Origin: Moraxella osloensis
GTDB lineage: Bacteria > Pseudomonadota > Gammaproteobacteria > Pseudomonadales > Moraxellaceae
DNA: 64,000 nt
Reading direction: 5' to 3'
NCBI RefSeq assembly: GCF_001553955.1
Contig: NZ_CP014234.1
Span: 310,001-374,000 of the forward strand
The position numbers and the translations under genes were made by a program. The notes beneath the pieces are model-generated. The model made no database searches and was not told the DNA's origin. It saw nothing but the letters and a program-made list of their open reading frames with translations. The stretch's first letter is position 1. Every line of letters starts with the position of its first letter. This document shows, in pieces, positions 53,797 through 63,300 of this stretch.

Positions 53797-55758
53797 TTAT
53801 GGCGTGTTGTTAAGATGATCAAATTGTAGTTGTAAGCCAGTTTGTCGCACCGCTTTTTGCGTCACAGCTAACTCAAAATTTTCTTTAGCGCTATATATGG
53901 ATAAGGCGGATTTACTGCGCGTCACCGCTGTATAAATCAGCGCTTGGCTTAGTAGCCTTGTATGCGCTTTATCAATACAAATGGCGACCGTATGAAACTC
54001 TGAGCCTTGTGACTTATGAATGGTCATCGCATATGCATAGTCACAACTTTCACGGCTCAATCGCTGAATGGGTATCACTTTTTCTGCAAAACACGCGTAT
54101 AACTGCCCTTGGTACAACAGACAAATCGCAATATCGCCATTGAATAACCCCAACTGATAATCATTGTTTTGGATGATAATCGGTAAACCGTGATAAAAGT
54201 AAGCTTTGGTTCGCGTAATTTTGGAAAACTCGGTAAAAGCTAGGCTCATCTTTTGGTTGATTGATTGGGTGCCCAATTGTCCTTGATGACCTGCACACAG
54301 AATGCGGTAACTATCAAATACCTCAAACAATTCTTTTCGATTATCTGCTTCAAAAATATTGACGGGCTGGCTGTACCATTGCTGCATAAGCGCAAAAAAT
54401 GGATGGTAAGGTTTCGCTAATTGGTTGAAAACAGCAGGCAAACTCGAAGACGCATCAATTTGGTAAAAAGGAATATGGGCTGTTTGCTGCTTTGTTTGCT
54501 GTTTTTTAGCAACCAAGTCGGTTGTATTTTCACTTTGAGACGGCTTAATTGCTTGTAAATCAATGGGTTGTAATAATCGCTGGATGAGTTTTATTTTTTT
54601 AGGTGCAGGCAAATTTTGCTGAATGGCGAGCGCAAACTGACCGACAACTGAATTTGAATCAAAGCGTTTTGACTCCGTCAACTCAGTGATATAAGGCTGC
54701 AAACGCTTCACCGCACATAAGTCTGATAGAACCGACCCCGCATCTACTGCCGCCAGCTGATTGGCATCACCCAACAAAATCAGCCGACCCGTGGGTTTGA
54801 TAGCATCAACCAACTGACTGGCAAGCTCAAGCCCTAGCATGGACGCTTCATCTACAATAATCAAATCATCGGGTAATGGATTTTTGGCGTGATAGCGTGG
54901 TATGCCATCACGACCAATACCCAACAGCCGATGTAAGGTTTTTGCATTGTCCAAAGTGATTTCTTCATCCTGCAAACTTTTTTGCAAAGATTGTTGCATA
55001 CGCTGCGCCGCCTTCCCTGTGGGTGCCGTCAAGGTGATAGATAAAGGCGGTAAATTAGGGTCCTGTTTTCTTTTATGCTCATGCCCCTTTTGCAGCGTGG
55101 TTACCAGTTTAGCCACGGTAAAAGTTTTACCGGTGCCAGGTCCACCGATAATAATACTCAGTGCGTGTTGACTCGACTTGTCGATGGCGAGTTGCTGCAT
55201 CGCATTGGGCGCCAAACCATTATCGATGTCCTGTGATGATGATATACCACTAAACGCCGCCACTTTTCTATGGGCAATTTTCATCAACTGCTTGGCTAAC
55301 GATTGTTCTGCATGCCATTGCCGATGTAGCCAGACCAGGTATTTATTTTCTGTTGCAGAAACTTCATCATCTGGTTGGGTGAGCTTTTGAATAATGATAG
55401 GTGTATTGGTGTCATGGTTGTATAACTCATCCCCCTTCGCGCCTATTACGCTTGCCCAGTTATTGGTCGTCAACGCTGCAATGAGTGATTTTTCTTCCTC
55501 ATTGTTGACTGTCATCTCGTATACGGTATGACCTTCTGATAGTTGGTTATTGAGCTCATCAAAAATTTGCAAGATTTTCGGTTTTTCTTTTGCTTCTTCA
55601 TCGTTATTTTGAGTTTCTTTGCTTAGGCTATTTTTATTGGTTTCTGTGTTAGTTAACTGTGATTTTTGCTGCTTGCGGTATTGAATAAAACTGGCTAATT
55701 GGGTTAATTTGGCAGTTTCTTCAATTATAGCGGTTGGCTCAGTCGTATTTGTTTTCAT
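53797..55758 (-). CDS. recD: Exodeoxyribonuclease V subunit alpha (RecD helicase)
   Basis: The fast 5'-3' helicase motor of RecBCD in double-strand-break repair. The 653-aa protein has an N-terminal regulatory domain of ~190 aa, Walker A GGPGTGKT (205-212), the Q-motif region MQQLAIDKS, DDLIIVDEASMLGLEL (Walker B), LILLGDANQLAAVD and the C-terminal DYAYAMTIHKSQGSE. It lies 29 bases after recB on the same strand. The ATAGCCTAAGC word falls in the N-terminal linker (NSLSKE, residues 43-48). Confidence 0.93.
   Translation of the reverse strand: MKTNTTEPTAIIEETAKLTQLASFIQYRKQQKSQLTNTETNKNSLSKETQNNDEEAKEKPKILQIFDELNNQLSEGHTVYEMTVNNEEEKSLIAALTTNNWASVIGAKGDELYNHDTNTPIIIQKLTQPDDEVSATENKYLVWLHRQWHAEQSLAKQLMKIAHRKVAAFSGISSSQDIDNGLAPNAMQQLAIDKSSQHALSIIIGGPGTGKTFTVAKLVTTLQKGHEHKRKQDPNLPPLSITLTAPTGKAAQRMQQSLQKSLQDEEITLDNAKTLHRLLGIGRDGIPRYHAKNPLPDDLIIVDEASMLGLELASQLVDAIKPTGRLILLGDANQLAAVDAGSVLSDLCAVKRLQPYITELTESKRFDSNSVVGQFALAIQQNLPAPKKIKLIQRLLQPIDLQAIKPSQSENTTDLVAKKQQTKQQTAHIPFYQIDASSSLPAVFNQLAKPYHPFFALMQQWYSQPVNIFEADNRKELFEVFDSYRILCAGHQGQLGTQSINQKMSLAFTEFSKITRTKAYFYHGLPIIIQNNDYQLGLFNGDIAICLLYQGQLYACFAEKVIPIQRLSRESCDYAYAMTIHKSQGSEFHTVAICIDKAHTRLLSQALIYTAVTRSKSALSIYSAKENFELAVTQKAVRQTGLQLQFDHLNNTP
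55621..55631 (-). repeat. Dispersed word, copy 5 (in recD)
   Basis: On the minus strand the exact AAATAGCCTAAGCAA form, read in frame as Asn-Ser-Leu-Ser-Lys in the RecD N-terminal linker. Confidence 0.8.
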
Positions 55759-55787
55759 AATAAATTCTTTATGCGTGATGGTTAATT

Positions 55788-58700
55788 TTAATTGCCATTG
55801 GGATAGCCGAACATATCATCGAGTGCCAAGATAAAGGCACTATCAAACTGTTTTACTAGCTTGCCACGGGTAGCATGCTTGGGTGACATGCCGCGTAAAA
55901 AGGCATATTCGACCGCACCCAAATGGGTATTGATATCATAATTGGGTAGTCGCAGCTTGAGATAGCGATGCAGCGCTACTTGGTAGATGCTTGCTTGCAA
56001 CCAATAACTATGCGTGGTCATCGCATCATATAATGCCGCTGGGTTATAACTGTCGAAATCATTGCCAAGATAATTGCTTTTATAATCGACGATAAAAAAC
56101 TGTGTGCCGTGCTGATACACCAAGTCAATCTCCCCTTTAAGATACTGCCAAACCATGGTGTTGACTTCTTGGCTTTGCAATTGTAGTGGGATATCAAATT
56201 GGTGAAACAACGCGTTTAAGTCGCTAAATGACAAATGCTGGTTTAAGCGTAAATTAAACCCTAATTCAGCAACTTTTTGGTTGTGTTTGATATTGACCAG
56301 CGGGACTGCCGAAGCGGCTAACGGCGTATGGATGATGTCATCTAGCCAATCCACCAACGCGATATAATCCGGCTGCAAATCATCGATGTTGATATCATGC
56401 CAGTTGCCATACTGCCCTGCACTACTTTCTTTTGTAGAAAAATAATTGCTCGGCATTTGGTAGCGTCTTAACGTGCGATCCACCATGACTGACCAGCGTT
56501 TTAACTTGTCTGCTCTGGCATCTTGCTGTGGAACCGCCAACTCAGGGGTTTCATTGTAGTTATTGGCGATGTCTTCTAAGATACTATGTAAAAAAGTCCC
56601 TGGGTTTGTGCCTTTTTCAAAGTTAAATCTAATTGAGTTGACCTCGTTACTTGGCTCCCCCGATAGCCTGTTATTGGCGATAGTCAATACGTTAGTTTGC
56701 GCCGCTGACAAAATATCATCATCTTGCCTGTCTTCGGCATTGACCACTGTGTCAACGCTGGCATGGTCAATATAACGAGACAATGCGGTAAAACTGGTAT
56801 TCGCCCATCCCTTAAAGGTATCGATGGTGATGACTTTGATGATTTCATCGTAATCAATCTTAGCGACCGTAGCGTTTTGCTCATTTTGCCTATTTGTTTT
56901 GGGTGTAAATTTTAGCTTTGAGTCATAGTATTTGCTTAGGCTATTTGAATCTATAATATGGGTCGTTTTAGTCAACGTTTCTTTGACAGCAAATTTTGCC
57001 AAATCGTCCATAAAAGGCGCCAAAGCAGAATTTTTCACTGCAGATTTTTTGGCGACAGTCACAAGATACACTTGTTCTTTTGCACGGGTAAGGGCAACGT
57101 ACAATAATCGCAATCGTTCCTCGTAGGCAGATTGGTCTTCAATAGCGACATAATTGATTGAATTGATTGGATTGTTATCGGCTATTTGGCTGGGCAACGC
57201 GGTCAATCGGCGGCTTAATAGCGGGTTATCATTGTTTTGCGTCAATTTTTGAGTGAATTGGGGCGCTGCTTGATGGGTGGTTTGTATACCATACAGATAT
57301 AACGGCGCACCATAAAACTTGGCTTTACTCTCCCCGGTAAACCCAACCACAAATACTATCGGAAACTCCAAGCCTTTAGAGGCGTGAACCGTCATCAGTT
57401 GCACCCCTTCATCAGATGGCAAGCGCTGCTGCGTTGACCAATCTTCTTTAGGCTGCTGTTGCACTTGGGCGCAGAACCACTCAAACAGTTGATGCTCGCC
57501 TACCTGTCCATTGAACTGATCGCTGATAATATCTAACAACTGGCGCAGATCGATGAGCAATCGCTCGCCATTTGGATGTTTGGCGAGGCGCTGCCAAAAA
57601 TTGAGTGTGATTTGGCTGGGTAAAGTAAGCGGTTGATTGAGCAGCCACTCTATAGCCACCAAAAAACTGTGTTTCTGCCACAATTCGCTGGCGGTCAATA
57701 CCAATTGCTGAATCTCAGCCAAACTGGTGTTTGTTGACGCTTGATGAGCTTGAGGATCAGAGTGAGCTTGTCCTTGCGCCGCTTGGGCGTTAGTTTGATT
57801 AAGCGCATCATACAACTGGTTGATTTGTTCAAGGGTCAGCTGAAAAAAACTAGACAACATCAAGGATTTTAATTTTGATTCGCTAAATGGCGTCAACAGC
57901 ACGCTTTGTAAGGTCATCAAATCAACACTCATGCTATCGCCAAAGACACTTTGATTACCGCCTCTGACCGTCGCAATGTCATGATGATGTAAGCGTTTCT
58001 CGATGGTATGAAGTTCACTGTTTTTGACTGCCAACACACAAATATCACTCAGCGTCAAGCCACGAGTTTGGTAGCGTAATGGCTTGCTATCATCAAATAA
58101 ATCAAAAATTTGCGCGGCAATCGCATCGGCATAATCCACCGTTCTTTCATCACTTGATGAGATGATGTCAGTCGAGGAGTCAGTGTTATTCGGGGATGCG
58201 GTGTCATTTGAGGTAGCGCCATTCTCGGCTACTGCCACCACTTGCTGACTATAGGGCGCTTTATATTCGATAGCAATATGATTGAACGCAGGTAAGCTAG
58301 TAGCTTCATTTTCCGCTGTATTACCGGCAACCAGCTCTGCGGTTTGGCGCGTGGCAGAGATTTTGCGATAATAAATTTCACGCCCCATAAAATACGGCTG
58401 TTGGTTGACAGTAGGCAGCTGGTCGGCTTGATTTGGGTCAATATCTTGCTTGCCAACGCCATACCAGTGATTGAGGCTATCAATCAGTGCTGCCGATGAG
58501 CGATGGTTTTGGCTCAGTGACTTAGGCTTTTCCGGAAATAGTTTTTTTAGCGTGGTGTAATTTTGTACGTCCCCGCCACGAAAGCCATAAATTGCCTGTT
58601 TGGGATCGCCTACCAACAGCAAAAACTGCGATGGGGTGTGATATTTTTTTCCATTTGATTTTTCTGCTTTATCTGCTGTCTCTGGCTCAAAGTCTTGTAA

Positions 58701-60329
58701 ATAAACCCTTTGAATCAGTAAAGCTTGTTCGGTGTTGATATCTTGCGATTCGTCAATTAAGGCAATAGGATACTGATGGCGAATATAACGCGCTAACGAT
58801 TGACCTTTTTTGCCTGATAACGCATCATTTAACCGCGCCAATTGTAAGGCAAAGGTCGTTAGCCGCTGTGATTCTAGTCGTTTTGGTAGGTGAGTACGCA
58901 CGTAACGGCTAATAAACTGGGTAAAGTAAAAATTTACTTGTTTAAAGTAGTCTTGCAAGGCTTGCGTTTGTTGGATAAGCTGCCAAATGTTGTCTACGAT
59001 ATCAAAGGATTTGAATGTAGCGCTTTGCTGTTCTTTTTTGCTATTAAAGCCTTTATCGTTGACGTATAAATCTTCAATGCCATCTAGCACCTTGACTATA
59101 TTGCCAACCTTATACATAGCAAAGACATTGGTAATGTCACCCGTGCTGAGTAAATTTTGCAGATTTTTAATTTCGTTAAAGTGTTTATGAAGTTTATTGC
59201 TAGCACTAAACCCTTGTGCTTTACGAAAGTCACTATCAAAATATGCCTCAAACCCACTATCATTATCATCTGCAATCGACTGCATCAGTGCCTTGATAGC
59301 GGTAGTATCGAACGCTGTCAATGGTACAGTATCGATGTCAGCGGTATAAAAATTCAGTGCACGATTGACCGCCTCGTAGTAATCAGCAACCGGTAAAAAC
59401 ACGTTATTGTCAAACATCATCGGGTACAATTCAGGCATATTGGCATTGACCTGCGCCATAAATGCCCTAAGTTGGTCATGAATCATACCCTTGATGATGC
59501 CGCTAACATCATTACTGATTTGCACCTCTGCAGAAAACCCCGTTTCGCTACTGTATTCTCTTAGCCACTTTTGACACAAACTATCGAGGGTGCTGACAAA
59601 TAAGCGATCAAGCTGGTTGAGCGCCAATGTGGTGCGCTGCAGTGCGATACGAAAATTGACGGTGTTTTTGGCAGGCTTATGGGTGTTTTCACTATCATCA
59701 GCGGCTGGCTTTGGGGTGCTTACGCTTGCTTTCGGGCTTGCTTTTGTGCTTACTTTTGCGCTTGCTGCTGGGGTTACATCTACCGGCAAACCAAAGACTT
59801 GTTTGGCGACCCACTCGATTAAGTGTTTATTGATAGGGTCTTGGTACTTACCCAGTAAATTTTTTTGTGCCGCAAGCGCTTGTACCTGCGCAATAAAATG
59901 TGCATATTTTTGCACGGCGATAGCTTTGCTGCTATCCAAATCGCTGTCGTTTAACGGTGTAAATGTAGAATGATTAATCATTTGCAGCAATTGATAAAAA
60001 TCTTGCAAACGCTCACGAATCCGCTGGCGCATTTCGGCGGCGGCACTTCGCGTAAAGGTCGTGGCGATAATTTTTTCACACGGCTGCCCGGCTTGCACGA
60101 TTAGTCGCAACATCACGCCCGTCAACGTCCATGTTTTGCCTGTGCCTGCTGAGGCTTCAATCAAATGACGCCCCGTCAATGGCAAAGTGACCGCAGGAGG
60201 TAGTAAAGGTTCAGCATCTTCTTTAATGCGTGCTTCGTCGATGTTTGTTTGAGTATTTGTTTCGATGTTTGCCTCGATATTTGTTTCACTACTTACTTTT
60301 ATGCTTGGGGTATGAATATCGTGTTTCAT
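55788..60329 (-). CDS. recB: Exodeoxyribonuclease V subunit beta (RecB helicase-nuclease)
   Basis: The 3'-5' helicase and only nuclease of RecBCD. From the ATG at 60329 it is 1513 aa against ~1180 in E. coli. Walker A is ASAGTGKT (59-66). A Walker B equivalent (ALIDESQDIN), LLLVGDPKQAIYGFRGGD and VQLMTVHASKGLEFPIV mark the helicase. The nuclease site GEIDLVY...FFIVDYKSNYL carries the metal-binding Asp/Asp/Lys. The excess lies in an Asn/Thr/Glu-repeat N-terminus (NIEANIETNTQTNI) and insertions in the 200s, the 700s and before the nuclease. The start lies 26 bases past the recC stop; an ATG at 60353 is an alternative. One copy of the dispersed word lies near the nuclease linker. Confidence 0.94.
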   Translation of the reverse strand: MKHDIHTPSIKVSSETNIEANIETNTQTNIDEARIKEDAEPLLPPAVTLPLTGRHLIEASAGTGKTWTLTGVMLRLIVQAGQPCEKIIATTFTRSAAAEMRQRIRERLQDFYQLLQMINHSTFTPLNDSDLDSSKAIAVQKYAHFIAQVQALAAQKNLLGKYQDPINKHLIEWVAKQVFGLPVDVTPAASAKVSTKASPKASVSTPKPAADDSENTHKPAKNTVNFRIALQRTTLALNQLDRLFVSTLDSLCQKWLREYSSETGFSAEVQISNDVSGIIKGMIHDQLRAFMAQVNANMPELYPMMFDNNVFLPVADYYEAVNRALNFYTADIDTVPLTAFDTTAIKALMQSIADDNDSGFEAYFDSDFRKAQGFSASNKLHKHFNEIKNLQNLLSTGDITNVFAMYKVGNIVKVLDGIEDLYVNDKGFNSKKEQQSATFKSFDIVDNIWQLIQQTQALQDYFKQVNFYFTQFISRYVRTHLPKRLESQRLTTFALQLARLNDALSGKKGQSLARYIRHQYPIALIDESQDINTEQALLIQRVYLQDFEPETADKAEKSNGKKYHTPSQFLLLVGDPKQAIYGFRGGDVQNYTTLKKLFPEKPKSLSQNHRSSAALIDSLNHWYGVGKQDIDPNQADQLPTVNQQPYFMGREIYYRKISATRQTAELVAGNTAENEATSLPAFNHIAIEYKAPYSQQVVAVAENGATSNDTASPNNTDSSTDIISSSDERTVDYADAIAAQIFDLFDDSKPLRYQTRGLTLSDICVLAVKNSELHTIEKRLHHHDIATVRGGNQSVFGDSMSVDLMTLQSVLLTPFSESKLKSLMLSSFFQLTLEQINQLYDALNQTNAQAAQGQAHSDPQAHQASTNTSLAEIQQLVLTASELWQKHSFLVAIEWLLNQPLTLPSQITLNFWQRLAKHPNGERLLIDLRQLLDIISDQFNGQVGEHQLFEWFCAQVQQQPKEDWSTQQRLPSDEGVQLMTVHASKGLEFPIVFVVGFTGESKAKFYGAPLYLYGIQTTHQAAPQFTQKLTQNNDNPLLSRRLTALPSQIADNNPINSINYVAIEDQSAYEERLRLLYVALTRAKEQVYLVTVAKKSAVKNSALAPFMDDLAKFAVKETLTKTTHIIDSNSLSKYYDSKLKFTPKTNRQNEQNATVAKIDYDEIIKVITIDTFKGWANTSFTALSRYIDHASVDTVVNAEDRQDDDILSAAQTNVLTIANNRLSGEPSNEVNSIRFNFEKGTNPGTFLHSILEDIANNYNETPELAVPQQDARADKLKRWSVMVDRTLRRYQMPSNYFSTKESSAGQYGNWHDINIDDLQPDYIALVDWLDDIIHTPLAASAVPLVNIKHNQKVAELGFNLRLNQHLSFSDLNALFHQFDIPLQLQSQEVNTMVWQYLKGEIDLVYQHGTQFFIVDYKSNYLGNDFDSYNPAALYDAMTTHSYWLQASIYQVALHRYLKLRLPNYDINTHLGAVEYAFLRGMSPKHATRGKLVKQFDSAFILALDDMFGYPNGN
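56934..56944 (-). repeat. Dispersed word, copy 6 (in recB)
   Basis: Exact AAATAGCCTAAGCAA on the minus strand, read as Asn-Ser-Leu-Ser-Lys in an insertion between the helicase and nuclease domains of RecB. Confidence 0.8.
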
Positions 60330-60354
60330 AAGATTTCTTTGATAAAAATGCATG

Positions 60355-63300
60355 TCATGCTTCAATGAGTTGGTGCAATTCTTTGACCATAGATAACATA
60401 GGCTCATAAATCAGCGCGCCCAACGTCTGTGCAAACCCAATAACCACCGATGGTTTATAGTCGCCAATTAAATGCTGCCAAATCGGATAATCAAACTGGT
60501 TCACATCCACAAAATTAAAACTACTGTCTTTTAGCCAATCACCTAGATGCTGGCTGGCTGGTGCCTCTGGCTGCTTTTGTTGTTTTTGTAAAAATGACAG
60601 GCAAAAAGCGGGCGGTACAATGGTTACAACACTATCGATGAGTTGATACACCATCACAATATCCTGCAAATAACCACAGGCTTGCTCACAAGGGATGGCA
60701 GGTAGATACACGGTTTTTTTATTGCTAAACTGCCACAGCGAAAAGCCATCATTCAGCTGTGCTTGTTGAGCCGTGGTGCGGCGCAGCACTTGCCAACATA
60801 AATGATGGAGCCAAAATTGCAACAGGTATTTTTCTTTGCCAGAGGTTGGCAAATAATTTAACCAATAGCTGGGATTGGCAGCTGCTGCAACCTTATCTTC
60901 AATTGATTGATACGGTTTATATAATGGCAGGTTGGCAGTGATGACCCAGCTTTCTTTACTGTCCATCAGTCCCGCTTGTTTATCCAGCGCCAAGGCGCTA
61001 ATGGCGATTCGCTGCTCTTCACAGGGGGTTAACGCCGTTGCCACCCAGTGGACGACTTCATCGGTGTTTTGTACATTTAAAGCCCCAAATTTGTCTGAAT
61101 AAAAATTCCCTAACAACTTTGTCTCAGTAGCCTCGAGCTGTTGGCTAATTGTTTTTAAGTGATGAACAAAGTCCTGCAAATCTTTTTTGAGTTGTTGCTG
61201 ATTTTGCTGCAACGATTGATAGCGGTTCACCCCGGCTGGTAATAACTCATTGATAGCGATGTTGATTGATTGCTGAGCGACTGATGTTTGCGCGTTTGCT
61301 GCCAGTTTCATCTCGTTGTTATGAATATTGTGAGTATTATGGGTATTATCGCCCTTATCGGACAAGGCTTGGGCAAAAAAAGCATCTAACAAAGATTTAC
61401 GCAACAACCAACCATCTAACGCATCCAAGGTTAACGATTCAAACTCGTTATCATTGCCACCACTATAATTGTCACCTTGGGCAGGGATAGCAATGTTTTG
61501 TGCTTTGACAAAGGCTTTGGCAGGGTCGGCTAGGTTGCCAACGATTTTGCTCAAGTTGACATAATGCTGCTGCGGCTGTTCAGGTAGGTTGGACAAACGC
61601 TGTTTTAGTCGTTGCCACTGCGATAGCCAGTTAGTTAGCTGCTTTGTATCCCAGACTTGCACGATTGGCTGAGTGGAGGTAGCGTTTTTATCTTGCAGCG
61701 CTGTATAAAGATTGTGCCAAATTTTGGCAGGTGGGTACAGGGCAGTTTTTGACAGCTTGATTTGCTGGTTTAGTCTGGCTGTGGTTTGTTGTAAATCAGC
61801 GGATAACCCCTCGTCATTAATTTGCTTGGGACTTTGCTCAGGACTTTGAATACCTTTATCTTTATGCTCGCTGCTATGTTCAGTTGGCGGCAATTCAAAA
61901 TAACTTTTATCAAATGGCAAGGCGGCATGATGGGTGACCAAATACGCTTTCACCCATTGTTCAAAGTTGGTTAACTGGGAATTTGAGGGATTTTGAAAAT
62001 CATTGCTTAGGCTATTTTGGTCGTTATTGGGATCAACAATAGCGTCATCACTTGCCATTCGGTTTTGCAAAAAGTCGAGTAATTCCTGTACGGGACTGGC
62101 AGGTAAATGCTCGTGGGTATCTGTGGTACTTTTACCATTATAAAATATCCAGCAGGCTTGCTTGGCGCACAGCAGCGCGTCCAAAAACGCGCCTAAATCG
62201 TCATCTTCTCGAAATCGGTCACCGCGAATCGGCAACCCTGCCTGCATCAAATTATAACGGTTTTGCTGTTCTTGCTTTGGAAACTCAGATAAATTTAAAT
62301 TGAGCATCACCACCAACTTATACGGCAAGCTGCGCACTGAACCGATACGGGCAAAAGTAATCACGCCAGACGGCTCGGCACTTACTTGCTGATTGATAAT
62401 CGATTGGGCGATATTTTCGAGTACAAAAGTGAGTTTAAGTGGCAAATTCTCGGTGTCAATTTGCTGCACTGGCTCGGTAGGTGGGTTGGGATTCTTTGCG
62501 GTTTTGCTTGTTACCGTAGCGAGGTATTTGCTATTGGCTTCGATATTTTCTTTTAGGTCATTTTGTGCGGCAAAAATGGCGCGCCACGCATTGGTTTGAT
62601 TAAATCGGCTAAATTTTTGCTGAATCAGCTTTTCGATTTGGGTTAGCCAGTCAGGCAGGGTTTTGACGTCATTACCTAAGTGACGATTGTCATCCAACGT
62701 TTGATAAATATCACACAGCACAGCGACGATGTCGGCATCTGCCATGGTCAAGTTTGTCAGTGGTACAAATTTCTCTACCACGCCAAAGCTATTGGTATAC
62801 TCCCCAAAACTGACCACCGTGGCTTTGGGCATCATCACGCCAGCGACCAAGCGCTCAAGCGCATAAGCAAAGGTGTATCGATAATCATCATCGGCGGCAC
62901 TTAAGGTTTGCTGCAAATGCCGCTCGTCAAACCCGCGAATAAATCCTGCCTGAGTCAGCAATTCACAAGCACGGGTCATCTGCTCCAAATTAAGCCCAAA
63001 GCTTTCATATAGTGGCGCTAGCATTAACCAATCAAATACTTCGCTACGCTGAAACCGAGCGCCTGCCCGATTAAGCAGCGTGTAATAACCTGTAATCGCT
63101 TGCCAAAGCAGGTTGATATCTTTTGCCACCACGCCTGTCACCTTGGCGGGCAACTGATAGCCATCGCCGCCCACATGTTTGGGGAACGTGGCTTCGATGA
63201 TGTTTTGGTGGGTTTCGATGTCGGGCAATAATACCAAAATATCTGACAACGCTCGTCTATCCCAAGGATCGGTGGGAATCTGCGCTGGCGTGGCTTGCAT

